Assembly: GCA_902591485.1 (NCBI GenBank) | Contig: CACJAV010000005.1 | Span: 24,468 to 88,467, forward strand | Length of the DNA stretch: 64,000 bases | Source: an uncultured Alphaproteobacteria bacterium | GTDB lineage: Bacteria; Pseudomonadota; Alphaproteobacteria; HIMB59; GCA-002718135 | Reading direction: 5' to 3' | In this document: piece by piece, positions 18,613-29,725 of the stretch | Layout: every line of letters starts with the position of its first letter | How positions within the stretch are numbered: position 1 is the first letter of the stretch | Position numbers and translations under genes: made by a program | The notes under the pieces: model-generated | Database searches by the model: none | What the model was told of the DNA's origin: nothing | The model's input: the letters and a program-made list of their open reading frames with translations, nothing else

Positions 18613-20332
18613 TTTTTGCGAGTATTTTTCTTTGAATAAACCATTGTTGTGCTATCGAAAGGATATTGTTTACAGACCAATACAAAACTAAGCCAGCTGC
18701 AAAACCCGCCAACACAAAGGTGAACACAAAAGGAAGTAATGCAAATATTTTAGCTTGAGTTGGATCTGTTGGCGCTGGGTTTAACTTTTGTTGCAGCCAC
18801 ATTGTTAAGCCCATAATTATTGGAAGAATACCAATATTTAGTAATGATAAAATTGGTGGCACATTCCAAGGCACCAAACCAAAAAGGATTAATATACCAA
18901 GTGGGTCAGGTGCTGATAAATCATGAATCCAACCATAGAATGGTGCATGATACATTTCGATAGTGACAAAAAGAACTTTATACAATGAGAAAAAAATTGG
19001 TATTTGAACTAGTATTGGTAAACAGCCAGCAACAGGATTAGCTCCCTCTCTTTTGTAAAGTGCCATTAATTCTTGCTGCATTTTTTGACGATCATTTGGA
19101 TATGTTTCTTTAAGTCTTTGCATTTCTGGCTGAAGTTTTTTCATTTTGGCCATTGATTTAAAAGATGCGTGAGCCAAAGGAAAAAGGATTAACCGCATTA
19201 AAATAGTAAAAGCTATAATTGCTAAACCAAAATTTCCAACGTAACCAAAAAACCAATTTATTGAATAAGAAACAGGTTTTGTTAAAAATGCAAACCAACC
19301 CCAATCAATTGCATCAGTAAATCGAGGAATTGAGAGTGTTTTGTCATAATCGCTTAAAATATTTAATTTTTTTGCACCTGCAAATAATCTACCATCATAT
19401 TGAATTGATTCACCAGGTGCAATTTTGAAAATTTTGCCAACATATCCAGTTCTATAATTATCTCTCCCATTATTTCCATGACGATAATTCACATTAATAG
19501 GTTCATTCGGATCTGGAATTAAAACGGACATCCAATATTTATCCGTAAATCCTAACCAACCGCCTTGACCTTTTGCATCACAGAATTCATCTTTTACAGT
19601 CATACTTGCTGAACAATCATCAAGTAAATCATCATAACTTTTTTCAAGAAGCTCATCATCTACAAGACTAATTAAACCTTCATGTAAAATAAAAAAATTA
19701 ATGGTCTTTGGCGTATTGATTCTTTTGATTAATCGATAAGGATATATTTCTAGTACTTTTGAACTATCATTAATAACCTTCTGAGTTATTGAAAACATAT
19801 AATTATCATCAACAGAAATAGTAATTATAAATGTATTATTTTCATCACTAACCCAACTTAAGTTTATTTCATTACCTGGTGAAAGATTTGTTGAGTCGGT
19901 ATTCCAAACTGTTTCTAAGTTAGGAAGTTGTACATTTTGATCACCTAAAGATTTCCAGCCTAGCTCAATATAATAGGGGTTGGAAGTTCCATCAGGTGAT
20001 AATAAGTCAACATTTGCTGACTCTTCATCTAGACTTACTTTATAATTAGAGAGTGTTAAATCGTCTAACAATGCACCTTTTAAATTTATAGATCCAGTTA
20101 AAGAGGGCGTATTTATTTTTATTCTTTGATCAACAGAAAGAATATCTTCTTTTGGTTTTGCAATTTCTACTACATTTATTTTTTGATTATCAATCGATGC
20201 AGCAGGGGCTAAAATTTCATTCTCTGAATTTTGAACTGGTTCACTTATAGGTGTTGGCATAAGAAACTGAAAGAAAACAATAATGGCAATTGAAATAGCT
20301 ATTGCTAAAAATAAGTTTTTTTGTTCATTCAT
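18605..20332 (-). CDS. yidC: Membrane protein insertase YidC
   Basis: N-terminal periplasmic domain plus C-terminal [50 protein letters not shown]. Confidence 0.95.
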   Translation of the reverse strand: MNEQKNLFLAIAISIAIIVFFQFLMPTPISEPVQNSENEILAPAASIDNQKINVVEIAKPKEDILSVDQRIKINTPSLTGSINLKGALLDDLTLSNYKVSLDEESANVDLLSPDGTSNPYYIELGWKSLGDQNVQLPNLETVWNTDSTNLSPGNEINLSWVSDENNTFIITISVDDNYMFSITQKVINDSSKVLEIYPYRLIKRINTPKTINFFILHEGLISLVDDELLEKSYDDLLDDCSASMTVKDEFCDAKGQGGWLGFTDKYWMSVLIPDPNEPINVNYRHGNNGRDNYRTGYVGKIFKIAPGESIQYDGRLFAGAKKLNILSDYDKTLSIPRFTDAIDWGWFAFLTKPVSYSINWFFGYVGNFGLAIIAFTILMRLILFPLAHASFKSMAKMKKLQPEMQRLKETYPNDRQKMQQELMALYKREGANPVAGCLPILVQIPIFFSLYKVLFVTIEMYHAPFYGWIHDLSAPDPLGILILFGLVPWNVPPILSLLNIGILPIIMGLTMWLQQKLNPAPTDPTQAKIFALLPFVFTFVLAGFAAGLVLYWSVNNILSIAQQWFIQRKILAKNE

Positions 20333-20574
20333 TTATTTTCTACCTTTTTTGTTGGTATGGGATCGTAGCCATGACCACCCCATGGATGACACTTTCCAAT
20401 TCGTTTAATTGTTAAATAAGATCCTTTTATTAATCCATATGATCTCAATGACTCCATAGCGTACTCAGAACAAGTAGGCATGAAACGACAATTTGAACCT
20501 AATAATGGTGATATTATTAATTGATATCCACGTATAAGTATAAGTAAGGGAAAGGTTGCAACTTTATTTAACAT
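20329..20574 (-). CDS. yidD: Membrane protein insertion efficiency factor YidD
   Basis: [41 protein letters not shown]. Confidence 0.95.
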   Translation of the reverse strand: MLNKVATFPLLILIRGYQLIISPLLGSNCRFMPTCSEYAMESLRSYGLIKGSYLTIKRIGKCHPWGGHGYDPIPTKKVENK

Positions 20575-20896
20575 GAATAATGCTCTCCATCTCTTCCAAT
20601 AAGGTTTTAAACTTGGTATCTAAAATTGATAATTTGGCTATTAGCACATAATACGTATTTGTTTTACCTTTTATCAATATTTTTTTTGCTAATTCTCTCA
20701 TAATCCTTTTGGCTTTATTTCTCTTAACCGCATTCCCAATTTTTTTTGTTGCCGTATAACCAACACCTATTTTTCCATCTAGATCTTGATTTAATAATTT
20801 TTGCACATTAATATTTTTACTTCGAATGAAAACACCTTTGTCACGGATATGGACAAATGTTGCTCTTTTTTTTATAGTAAATAACTGAGGGGCCAT
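20564..20896 (-). CDS. rnpA: Ribonuclease P protein component
   Basis: [25 protein letters not shown]; downstream of rpmH. Confidence 0.93.
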   Translation of the reverse strand: MAPQLFTIKKRATFVHIRDKGVFIRSKNINVQKLLNQDLDGKIGVGYTATKKIGNAVKRNKAKRIMRELAKKILIKGKTNTYYVLIAKLSILDTKFKTLLEEMESIIHVK

Positions 20897-20908
20897 ATGG
20901 CGGCCATA

Positions 20909-21043
20909 TTAAGCGCTAAGCTGAGCTCTTCCTTTAGCACGACGACGATTTATGATCTGCCTTCCAGCTTTTGTTGCCATTCGAGCACGAAAACCATGTC
21001 TGCGTTTTCTTATTAATTTGCTTGGTTGATAAGTTCTTTTCAT
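20909..21043 (-). CDS. rpmH: 50S ribosomal protein L34 (44 aa; missed by ORF track, which lists an out-of-frame ORF here)
   Basis: Manual translation [44 protein letters not shown]. Confidence 0.97.
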   Translation of the reverse strand: MKRTYQPSKLIRKRRHGFRARMATKAGRQIINRRRAKGRAQLSA

Positions 21044-21110
21044 TTTTATTTAATTTTTCGGACCTATTACGAATTGATCCTATATAAGTCAAATAGATAG
21101 TCAATAAAAC

Positions 21111-21944
21111 ATGCAAATAGTCAAAAAAATATCAGAAATAAGAGAAATATTGTCTGATTTAGACAAAAATAATTCAAAAATTAATCTTATTCCCACTATG
21201 GGAAATATACATGAGGGTCATTTGTCTCTTCTAAAAGAGGCAAATAAATATGAGGGTATAAATGTAGTTAGTATATTTATTAACCCCACCCAATTTAATG
21301 ATATTAAAGATTTTGAAAATTACCCAAATACCTTTGATCAAGACGTAAACTTGTTATCTAAAAATAATTGTGAAATTATTTTTGCACCTAATATAAATGA
21401 AATGTATCCCAATGGTCTTGAAACAAAAAAAACTATTTTTGAATACAGAGAAATTTTGTGTGATGTGTTTAGACCAGGTCATTTTGATGGGGTAACTACA
21501 GTTGTTAAAATGCTGCTAAACATTATAAAACCATCAAATGTTTTTCTTGGAGAAAAAGATTTTCAGCAATTAAAAATATTAGAAACATTAATCATTCAAA
21601 ATAAATTAAAAACAAATTTGGTTAAATGTTCATCAATTAGAAGTTCGAATGGGATGAGCTTATCGTCACGATATACTAAATTTAGCACAAAAGAAAAAAC
21701 TCAATTCGAAAAGTGTGCTCAAATCATAAACAAGAATTTATTAGATCTAATAAATTCATTTGATACTAAAATTCTTGAAAACATTAAAAAAGAATTACAA
21801 AGCATTGGAATTTCAAAAATTGATTATTGTGAAGTAAGAGAGGAAAATAATTTAGAAATTTCTAACACAAATATAAATTCTAGATTATTCTTGGCATTCT
21901 ATGTGAATGAGATAAGAATTATTGATAACTTTGTTTTGTATTAA
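21111..21944 (+). CDS. panC: Pantoate--beta-alanine ligase
   Basis: LIPTMGNIHEGHLSLLKEA, SIFINPTQFN, FLGEKDFQQL. Confidence 0.94.
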   Translation: MQIVKKISEIREILSDLDKNNSKINLIPTMGNIHEGHLSLLKEANKYEGINVVSIFINPTQFNDIKDFENYPNTFDQDVNLLSKNNCEIIFAPNINEMYPNGLETKKTIFEYREILCDVFRPGHFDGVTTVVKMLLNIIKPSNVFLGEKDFQQLKILETLIIQNKLKTNLVKCSSIRSSNGMSLSSRYTKFSTKEKTQFEKCAQIINKNLLDLINSFDTKILENIKKELQSIGISKIDYCEVREENNLEISNTNINSRLFLAFYVNEIRIIDNFVLY

Positions 21945-22552
21945 GGTATTAACCATTCAAAGTTTTTATTATTTTCTTTAAAAGTAATTTTTAATCTTCT
22001 GTGTCCGCTTGCTTCTAAATATAACCAATCTATTTCTTTTATTTTATTTTGTACAACTGTGAAGTTTTTATATCCTTTTTCACTCTCTTCCATAGAGGGT
22101 TCTTTTCCCTGAAGATTTATATCAATGCCATCTTCAGGAATATTTGTAGAAGTGCTAGGTGCTTTTTTTGTCAAATAGCACTTCCTGCTGAATAATTTTG
22201 TTTTATTCCACCTCTCTTCAGTAAGTAAATTTTGATTATTAATGATTGAAATTGTTTTTATTCGTAGTTGAACTTTTAGCTTGTAATCATAAAATACAAA
22301 TAAAGAATTTTCATTTTTTGCAAGATCTTCTACTTTAGGAGATCTAAAATCTGTATGAAAATTTAAAATCATATTTTCACTATCAAAATCTCTTAAAACG
22401 ACAACTCTTGACTCAATACTATTTTGTTTGTTAATAGTTGAAAAGACTGGAGTATGAAAGTCGTGTTTTCTATCCTTTGCTCCTCGAGACAAATTTCTTT
22501 TAATATCCTCGAATATTTCTTTAGTATTTTCTTTTGAAAACGTCGACATCAA
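21941..22552 (-). CDS. Pyridoxamine 5'-phosphate oxidase family (FMN-binding) protein
   Basis: ESRVVVLRDFDSENMILNFHTDFRSPKVEDL, DWLYLEASGHRRLKITF. Confidence 0.8.
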   Translation of the reverse strand: MMSTFSKENTKEIFEDIKRNLSRGAKDRKHDFHTPVFSTINKQNSIESRVVVLRDFDSENMILNFHTDFRSPKVEDLAKNENSLFVFYDYKLKVQLRIKTISIINNQNLLTEERWNKTKLFSRKCYLTKKAPSTSTNIPEDGIDINLQGKEPSMEESEKGYKNFTVVQNKIKEIDWLYLEASGHRRLKITFKENNKNFEWLIP

Positions 22553-22589
22553 TCATGTAATATAATTTGTTTTAGAAAAATAGCTAGAG

Positions 22590-23375
22590 ATGAACACTGA
22601 TAAAATAACTAATTTACTTGATCAGGAATCTATTAAATATTTATTTTCAATTTTTCATAATTATAAATCTGAAATTCGCTTGGTAGGTGGAAGTATAAGA
22701 GATACTTTAATTGATAGAGATGTAAAAGATATAGACTCAGCAACTCCTCTTGAACCCGATGAAGTATTGGCTTTATTGAAGGAGAATAATATTGAATACG
22801 ATGACTATGCGTTACGATATGGATCTATTATTGCTTATATAAATAATAAAAAAATTCAAATTACTACATTAAGAGAAGATATTAATCAGCTTGGAAGACA
22901 TACTTCAGTTTTGTATACTAAAGATTGGAAAAAAGATGCTGCAAGAAGAGATTTCACTTTTAATGCACTTTATCTTGGAATTGATCAAACAGTATATGAT
23001 TTTTACAATGGGGAAAAAGATTTAAAGGAAAAGAAAATAAAATTTATTGGTGAAATTGAAGATAGAATAAAAGAAGATTATCTTAGAATATACAGATACT
23101 TTCGTTTTCTGGGTCTATTTGATCAACCTGAAATAGATGATACAACTCAGTTATTTGTTGAAAAATATATTCATGAGTCTTTAGTTGTTTTAACAAATGA
23201 TGTCATACGTCAAGAAGTCTTAAAAATGTTTAATATGCCTTTTCCATTGAATTGTTTTTTTCAATCACATGATAAATTTAAGTGGGTTGAAATTATAAAA
23301 GAACATTTTACCAAAACTAATTATACGTTAGGGTTAGAGAGATGTCTTAATAGAATTGATAGCATTATAAATTGA
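22590..23375 (+). CDS. cca: CCA tRNA nucleotidyltransferase, short form (261 aa)
   Basis: RLVGGSIRDTLIDRDVKDIDSATPL, KDAARRDFTFNALYL, EDYLRIYRYFRF. Confidence 0.88.
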   Translation: MNTDKITNLLDQESIKYLFSIFHNYKSEIRLVGGSIRDTLIDRDVKDIDSATPLEPDEVLALLKENNIEYDDYALRYGSIIAYINNKKIQITTLREDINQLGRHTSVLYTKDWKKDAARRDFTFNALYLGIDQTVYDFYNGEKDLKEKKIKFIGEIEDRIKEDYLRIYRYFRFLGLFDQPEIDDTTQLFVEKYIHESLVVLTNDVIRQEVLKMFNMPFPLNCFFQSHDKFKWVEIIKEHFTKTNYTLGLERCLNRIDSIIN

Positions 23376-23405
23376 AAATCAAAAATTAACTACCATTTAA
23401 GCATT

Positions 23406-24263
23406 ATGAGAAAAATTGTAGCTATCAAAGATTGTATGAAAACTTTTGAAGGGGATGGTATTCCTGTAACAAGAGCCTTTCCTGTTCCTGAAATGAGAGA
23501 AAATGATCCGTTTCTTTTATTTGATCACTTTGGGCCAATAAATTATGAACCAGGAGGAGCAACGGGTGTGCCTGCTCATCCCCACTGTGGGTTTGAAGCC
23601 ATAACATATCTATTAGACGGGGAAGTTGAACATAAAGATTCTTGGGGTGGTCAAGCAGCTATTGAAACAGGAGACATTCAATGGATGACAACTGGTTCAG
23701 GCCTCATACACTCAGAATTAGTGACAGATAAATTTAAAAACAGTGGGGGAGTAATGCAGGGTTTACAGATTTGGGTAAACCTTCCTCACAAAAATAAAAA
23801 AGTAAAACCTTGGTATCAACATATTAAAAAAAATGACATCCCTACTATCTATGAGGGCAATGATGTTTTATTAAAAGTATTGGTCGGTACAGTTAAAAAC
23901 ATTTCTTCAGCTGTTCAAACTTACTCCCCAGTTTCAATTTTTGATGTTCAGTTTGCTAAACCAAGCTTGATAGATTTAGATATCCCAAAAAATCAAACAG
24001 TAATGATCTATGTAATAGATGGAGAGTTGAAATTTCATGATGATAATCAAATTGCTAGAAAAGGGCAGATGATTTATTTTGATCAGTCATCTGATATGAT
24101 TAATTTAACATCCATTTCTCCAAATGGATCTTACTTAGTTTTAGCTGGTGAGCCTCTAAATGAGCCTGTAGTTAGGTATGGGCCATTTGTGACAAATACG
24201 GAAGGGGATATGAAACAAGCAATGTTAGATTACCAGAATGGAAAAATGGGAATGCTTAGTTAA
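23406..24263 (+). CDS. Pirin family protein
   Basis: DPFLLFDHFGP, HPHCGFEAITYLLDGEVEHKDSWGG, MTTGSGLIHSE. Confidence 0.92.
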   Translation: MRKIVAIKDCMKTFEGDGIPVTRAFPVPEMRENDPFLLFDHFGPINYEPGGATGVPAHPHCGFEAITYLLDGEVEHKDSWGGQAAIETGDIQWMTTGSGLIHSELVTDKFKNSGGVMQGLQIWVNLPHKNKKVKPWYQHIKKNDIPTIYEGNDVLLKVLVGTVKNISSAVQTYSPVSIFDVQFAKPSLIDLDIPKNQTVMIYVIDGELKFHDDNQIARKGQMIYFDQSSDMINLTSISPNGSYLVLAGEPLNEPVVRYGPFVTNTEGDMKQAMLDYQNGKMGMLS

Positions 24264-24712
24264 ATTTTATTAGTTTGTCGAAGACCTTCCCCAATAACTA
24301 ATGCAACAGTACTACTTAAGTTAATTGATCTTACTCCTTCTTTCATAGGTATAGTTAATCGGTGATCAACTAGTTGATGAATCTCTTCAGGCACGCCAGC
24401 GCTTTCCCTTCCAAATAAAAGAATATCAGTAGAGGAAAATTCGAATTTATATAAACTTTGACTAGCCTTGGTTGTCATCAATATTAATCGAAATTTATTT
24501 TTTTTTGTCCAATCGTAAAAATGCTGCCAATCAATATGCCTTTTGTATTCAATATGATTAATATAATCCATTGCACTTCTTTTGAATTTTTTGTCATCAA
24601 AAATAAAGCCCGTAGGCTCAATAATATCTACCGGAACGCCCAAGCATGCACCTAGACGAAAAATATTACCAGCATTTTGAGGTATGTCAGGTTGATAAAG
24701 AGCGATTCTCAT
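24260..24712 (-). CDS. trmL: tRNA (cytidine(34)-2'-O)-methyltransferase (SPOUT)
   Basis: LYQPDIPQNAGNIFRLGACLG, LLFGRESAGVPEE, SINLSSTVALVIGEGLRQ. Confidence 0.93.
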   Translation of the reverse strand: MRIALYQPDIPQNAGNIFRLGACLGVPVDIIEPTGFIFDDKKFKRSAMDYINHIEYKRHIDWQHFYDWTKKNKFRLILMTTKASQSLYKFEFSSTDILLFGRESAGVPEEIHQLVDHRLTIPMKEGVRSINLSSTVALVIGEGLRQTNKI

Positions 24713-24807
24713 GCTCTCTTGTCTACATTATTTTTATGATTGCGTCACGCTGGCACACATAATTTGGTATTTTTTTTCGAATTTAAGCTATAAGAGAAAA
24801 TCAATTT

Positions 24808-25335
24808 ATGGCAGAAAATTCCAATAATAAGAGAAGAGACTTTCTTCAATTAAGTACTGTTACTATCGGCGCAGTAGGAACAGCTGCATTCATTTGGCCT
24901 TTCCTAAAAAGTATGAATCCTGCTGAGGATACAATAGCTCTTGGAACAACAGAGGTAGATGTAAGTCAAATAGAAGAGGGGCAAAGTATTACAGTTAAAT
25001 GGCGAGGAAAGCCTGTATTTATTCGTAAAAGAACAAAAGATGAAATAGATGAAGCAAAAACTGTCAACATGTCTGATTTAAAAGATCCTGAGGAAGATAT
25101 TGACCGTGTTAAAAAAGATGAGTGGTTAGTGCTGGTTGGAGTTTGTACTCATTTAGGTTGTGTTCCACTTGGGCAAAAATTAACTGACTCAAAAGGTGAA
25201 TATAATGGCTGGTATTGTCCATGCCATGGATCACACTATGATACATCTGGTAGAATAAGAAAAGGACCCGCTCCTGAAAATCTTGCAGTACCTCCTTATT
25301 CTTTTTTAAATGATACAACAATTAAGATTGGTTAA
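24808..25335 (+). CDS. petA: Ubiquinol-cytochrome c reductase Rieske iron-sulfur subunit
   Basis: Tat signal [13 protein letters not shown] and CPCHGSHYD. Confidence 0.95.
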   Translation: MAENSNNKRRDFLQLSTVTIGAVGTAAFIWPFLKSMNPAEDTIALGTTEVDVSQIEEGQSITVKWRGKPVFIRKRTKDEIDEAKTVNMSDLKDPEEDIDRVKKDEWLVLVGVCTHLGCVPLGQKLTDSKGEYNGWYCPCHGSHYDTSGRIRKGPAPENLAVPPYSFLNDTTIKIG

Positions 25336-25340
25336 TACGT

Positions 25341-26606
25341 ATGAGTGGTAATTCAGAGCCTAGAAAATATAAAAATCCTGTTTTAAATTGGATCGAATTT
25401 CGACTTCCAATAATTTCTTATTTTGAAAAAGAGTATGGTGATTATCCAATGCCTAAGAACTGTAATTATTTTTGGAGCTTTGGCGCTTTAGCAACAATAA
25501 CATTGGTTACAATGATAGTTAGCGGAATTTTTCTTGCAATGAACTATACCCCGCATACTGAAATGGCTTTTGATAGTGTTGAGAGAATCATGAGAGATGT
25601 TAACTATGGATGGCTATTAAGATACATTCATTCCAATGGCGCAGCATTCTTCTTCATTATTGTTTATATTCATATTGTAAGAGGTATGTATTATGGTTCA
25701 TACAAATACCCAAGAGAACTCAATTGGATTTTGGGTGTATTTATATATCTTTTGATGATGGCAACTTCATTTCTTGGATATACACTTCCGTGGGGGCAAA
25801 TGTCTTACTGGGGTGCTACGGTAATAACAAATTTATTTAGCGCTATTCCATTCATAGGTGAAGGATTAAAGACTTGGTTGCTTGGTGATTACACTGTTGG
25901 TAATGCTACACTAAATAGATTTTTTGCTCTCCACTACGTCCTTCCGTTTGTGATTTTTGGTATTGTTGGCTTACATGTTGCAGCAGTTCATGTTCATGGA
26001 TCAAATAATCCTGCAGGCATAGACATTAGATCTAAGAACGATACAGTCAACTTTTTTCCTTACATGTTAATTAAAGACACCATTGCTGTTTGTGTATTTG
26101 GTGTTCTTATTTCAGCTGTTATATTCTTTGGGCCAAACTTAATGGCAGAAGTTGATAATTATATACCAGCTGATCCATTAGTTACTCCTGCACATATTGT
26201 TCCAAATTGGTATTTAGCCCCATTCTATGCAATTTTACGAGCTGTACCTGATAAGTTAGGCGGGGTGGCGTTGATGTTTGGAGCAATTGCAATTCTTTTT
26301 GTGCTTCCATGGTTAGATACATCAAAAGTGAGAAGTTGTAATTTTAGACCAATGTACAAATGGTTCATGATGCTATTTTTTGTAAACTTTTTTGTCCTTG
26401 GTTATGTTGGAATGTTACCTGCTGAAGGTTTATATCTTTTAATTGCAAGAGTAGGGCTGGTATATTATTTTGGTTTTTTCCTTATTATTACACCTTTTAT
26501 TGGATGGATTGAAAAACCAAAGACACTTCCTGCTAGCATAAGTGATGTTTATTTGGGTGGTGGTAAAGACTCACCATTAACTGCTAGCCAAAAAGAAATT
26601 TATTAG
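25341..26606 (+). CDS. petB: Cytochrome b
   Basis: RYIHSNGAAFFFIIVYIHIVRGMYYGSYK, GYTLPWGQMSYWGATVITNL. Confidence 0.96.
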   Translation: MSGNSEPRKYKNPVLNWIEFRLPIISYFEKEYGDYPMPKNCNYFWSFGALATITLVTMIVSGIFLAMNYTPHTEMAFDSVERIMRDVNYGWLLRYIHSNGAAFFFIIVYIHIVRGMYYGSYKYPRELNWILGVFIYLLMMATSFLGYTLPWGQMSYWGATVITNLFSAIPFIGEGLKTWLLGDYTVGNATLNRFFALHYVLPFVIFGIVGLHVAAVHVHGSNNPAGIDIRSKNDTVNFFPYMLIKDTIAVCVFGVLISAVIFFGPNLMAEVDNYIPADPLVTPAHIVPNWYLAPFYAILRAVPDKLGGVALMFGAIAILFVLPWLDTSKVRSCNFRPMYKWFMMLFFVNFFVLGYVGMLPAEGLYLLIARVGLVYYFGFFLIITPFIGWIEKPKTLPASISDVYLGGGKDSPLTASQKEIY

Positions 26607-27362
26607 ATGACAAAAATATTAATATTAATTTTAACTCTAATTTTTACATTTAACGTTCATGCTGCTGAGTCAAATAAAGGATCTATGCCAAAACATGAAT
26701 GGTCATTTAATGGTATAACAGGAACCTTTGATAGAGCTGCATTACAACGAGGTTTTAAGGTTTACAGAGAAGTTTGTGCTGGATGCCATTCAATGAAATT
26801 GCTCTACTATAGAGATCTTTTGGATATAGGATTTTCTGAAGCGCAAGTAAAAGCTATTGCAGCTGAGCATGATGTCTTAGACGGTCCAAATGATGAGGGT
26901 GAAATGTTTGAAAGACCTGCGCGTCCTGCAGATAGATTTGTTAATCCTTATCTAAATGATAATGAAGCAAGAGCTAATAACAACGGTGCTTACCCACCTG
27001 ATCTAAGTGTTATCACAAAGGCTAGAAGATACGGTGAAGACTATATTTATAATTTATTAATGGGTTACGAAGAGGCTCCTGAGGAATTAGAAGTTGGTGA
27101 TGGCATGTATTACAATAAATGGATGGATGGTAATCAAATTGCTATGCCTGCACCAATCTATGATGGTAGTGTGGATTACGATGATGGAACAGACAATAAT
27201 GCCGCTCAACTATCTGAAGATGTTGTTACGTTTTTAAAATGGTCAGCTGAGCCTGAGCTCGAAGTAAGAAAGAATTTAGGTATCAAAGTTATTTTATTTT
27301 TCTTAGTTCTTGGAACAATAGTGTATTTAGCAAAAAATAGATTGTGGAGGGAAGTGCACTAA
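26607..27362 (+). CDS. petC: Cytochrome c1
   Basis: VCAGCHSMK heme site, NGAYPPDLSVITKAR, C-terminal TM anchor. Confidence 0.95.
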   Translation: MTKILILILTLIFTFNVHAAESNKGSMPKHEWSFNGITGTFDRAALQRGFKVYREVCAGCHSMKLLYYRDLLDIGFSEAQVKAIAAEHDVLDGPNDEGEMFERPARPADRFVNPYLNDNEARANNNGAYPPDLSVITKARRYGEDYIYNLLMGYEEAPEELEVGDGMYYNKWMDGNQIAMPAPIYDGSVDYDDGTDNNAAQLSEDVVTFLKWSAEPELEVRKNLGIKVILFFLVLGTIVYLAKNRLWREVH

Positions 27363-28459
27363 ACATTGAACAGAAAGTGCATTACATCTCCATTTTTTAC
27401 AATATAATCTTTACCCTCTTGCCTTAATTTTCCCGCATCTCTGCTACCTACTTCACCTTTGAATTTTATAAAATCCTCATAAGCAATAGTTTCTGCTCTG
27501 ATAAAACCTTTTTCAAAATCAGAATGTATTTTACCCGCAGCTTGTGGCGCTAAAGTGTTCTTATTTATAGTCCACGAACGTGTTTCTTTAGGTCCACAGG
27601 TAAAGTAATTAATCAGATTTAGCAGATCATAACCACTTTTAATTATTTTTGTTAAAGTTGTATCATTGAGACCCATTTCTTTAATTATCTCAAGCTTTTC
27701 TTCATTGTCTACTAATTCTGCAATTTGAGACTCAATTGAAGCAGAAACAATTACAAAGTTATGATTATTTTTTGCAGCGTACTCTTTTACTTTCTTAGAT
27801 AATTCATTTCCATTTTGAACTGAGTTTTCATCAACATTGCAGATATATAAAATTGGCTTAGTTGTAATTAAGTTCAATGTTTTAATAAATAGATTATCCG
27901 CTTCAGAATATTCATTTTTGACTAATAAATCAATATCATTTAAATTTTCTAAGAGTTTTTCTATTATACTAATTTGAATCTTAATAATTTTATCACCTTG
28001 TTTAGATTTTTTTTCGAGAGAATTTCTTTTTGTTTCTAATGTCTCAATATCAGCCAGTTGAAGCTCTGTATTGATAGTTTCAATATCATTAAGAGGATTA
28101 ATAGTATTTGATACATGAGCAATATTTTCATCTTCAAAACATCGCACTACATGAGCAATAGCATCAACTTCTCGTATATGACCTAAAAACTTATTCCCTA
28201 AACCCTCTCCCTGAGAAGCACCTTTAACAAGTCCTGCAATATCCACAAAATCCATATATGAAGGAATTATTTTTTCACTTTTTCCTATTTCACCAAGTAT
28301 TTTTAACCTTTTATCTGGAACAGCTACCCTTCCTACATTAGGTTCAATAGTGGCAAAGGGATAATTTGCTGCCTCAGCTTTATTTGACTCAGTTAAAGCA
28401 TTAAACAATGTTGATTTTCCAACATTTGGCAAACCAATAATACCACATTTAAAACCCAT
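27359..28459 (-). CDS. ychF: Redox-regulated ATPase/GTPase YchF
   Basis: GIIGLPNVGKSTLFNALT, FVDIAGLVKGASQGEGLGNKFL, C-terminal TGS. Confidence 0.96.
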   Translation of the reverse strand: MGFKCGIIGLPNVGKSTLFNALTESNKAEAANYPFATIEPNVGRVAVPDKRLKILGEIGKSEKIIPSYMDFVDIAGLVKGASQGEGLGNKFLGHIREVDAIAHVVRCFEDENIAHVSNTINPLNDIETINTELQLADIETLETKRNSLEKKSKQGDKIIKIQISIIEKLLENLNDIDLLVKNEYSEADNLFIKTLNLITTKPILYICNVDENSVQNGNELSKKVKEYAAKNNHNFVIVSASIESQIAELVDNEEKLEIIKEMGLNDTTLTKIIKSGYDLLNLINYFTCGPKETRSWTINKNTLAPQAAGKIHSDFEKGFIRAETIAYEDFIKFKGEVGSRDAGKLRQEGKDYIVKNGDVMHFLFNV

Positions 28460-29019
28460 TATTTACTTTCTGATAACTTTGTTAAAAAAAGACCTATGTC
28501 ACTTAAAATAGTTTCGAAGTTTTGTGTAATATTTTCTAGCTGTTTATTGATTATTTCAATTTCAGTTTCACTAAATTTATTAAGTACATAGTTTGAAACT
28601 AAATGTTTATCTCCTGGATGATCAATGCCAACCCGAATTCGATAGTATTCATTTCCAATCATTTCATCAATGCTTGAAAGACCATTGTGACCTGCATTAC
28701 CACCACCCAATTTTACTTTTACCTTTCCAAGCTCTAAGTCTAAATCATCATGGATAATAAATAATTTATTTTTTTCAATCTTATAAAAGCTCATTACATC
28801 TCTTATTGGCTGTCCAGACAAATTCATAAAATTTAAAGGTTTCAATAAAAAGCAGGAATCATTATTTATAATGCCCTTAAAAATTTCTTTTTTGGAGTCT
28901 TTTTTGAAAGGAACAAAATTATAAAAATTTATGAGCTTATCAATTAAAGCAAAACCAATGTTATGTCGTGTGTTAATGTATTCTTTACCTGGGTTTCCCA
29001 GACCACAAATTAAAAACAT
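28459..29019 (-). CDS. pth: Peptidyl-tRNA hydrolase
   Basis: CGLGNPGKEYINTRHNIGF, FIIHDDLDLELGKVKVKLGGGNAGHNGLSS. Confidence 0.96.
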   Translation of the reverse strand: MFLICGLGNPGKEYINTRHNIGFALIDKLINFYNFVPFKKDSKKEIFKGIINNDSCFLLKPLNFMNLSGQPIRDVMSFYKIEKNKLFIIHDDLDLELGKVKVKLGGGNAGHNGLSSIDEMIGNEYYRIRVGIDHPGDKHLVSNYVLNKFSETEIEIINKQLENITQNFETILSDIGLFLTKLSESK

Positions 29020-29037
29020 AATTATTTATAAGATATT

Positions 29038-29709
29038 TTACTTAGATTCTTCTTTAGATTCTTCTTTGCTATCTTCTTTTTGTTCTTCAGATTTTTCTTC
29101 TTTAGTCTCTTCACTAGACTCTTCTTCTGATTCAGCAGGTTTTGTTTCAACTTCTACTGTTGGAGGAACAAGTGTTGCTACAACAAAATCCCTATCTGAA
29201 ATAGTAGGCTTAACCCCATCTGGAAGATTAATATTGCTAATTTTAATAGAGTCACCAATTTCACTATTAATCAGATCAAACTGCAATTTATCAGGTATAT
29301 TGTTAGCATTACAGCTTAGCTCTACTTCACGTCTAACCAAGTTTAGTACACCGCCTTTTTTAAGACCTGGGCATGTTTCTTGATTTAAAAACTCTACAGG
29401 TACTTCAACGGTAACCTTTGTGTCGTTCTGAACTCTTAAAAAATCAAAATGAATTAGCTTATCAGTTACAGGATGATATTGTAGTTGCTTAGGAAGAACT
29501 TTTTCTGATTTTCCATCAATATCAATGTCTAATATTGTAGAGTAAAAAGCACCAGCGTGCATCAGCTTTTGTAAGATCTTATTCTCAAAAGCTATCTTAG
29601 TTGGCTCTGTTCCTTTACCATAAACTATGCCAGGAACCATACCTTTAGTAAGCAATGAGTAAGTGGAGCCAGTATCTTTAGATCTCTCAATTACTTTATA
29701 TTTTTCCAT
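29038..29709 (-). CDS. rplY: 50S ribosomal protein L25/Ctc with Ser/Glu/Lys-rich C-terminal tail
   Basis: TKGMVPGIVYGKGTEPTKIAFE, L25 domain plus acidic low-complexity tail; precedes pth. Confidence 0.93.
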   Translation of the reverse strand: MEKYKVIERSKDTGSTYSLLTKGMVPGIVYGKGTEPTKIAFENKILQKLMHAGAFYSTILDIDIDGKSEKVLPKQLQYHPVTDKLIHFDFLRVQNDTKVTVEVPVEFLNQETCPGLKKGGVLNLVRREVELSCNANNIPDKLQFDLINSEIGDSIKISNINLPDGVKPTISDRDFVVATLVPPTVEVETKPAESEEESSEETKEEKSEEQKEDSKEESKEESK

Positions 29710-29725
29710 TTTAATTTAATTTGTT

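Noticed and set aside
20934-21116. Track ORF MHVLLTIYLTYIGS... on the minus strand
   Set aside because: Out-of-frame overlap of rpmH (20909-21043), whose L34 translation is unambiguous.
28931-29383. 150-aa plus-strand Ser-rich ORF
   Set aside because: Antisense of the rplY acidic repeat tail; composition artefact.
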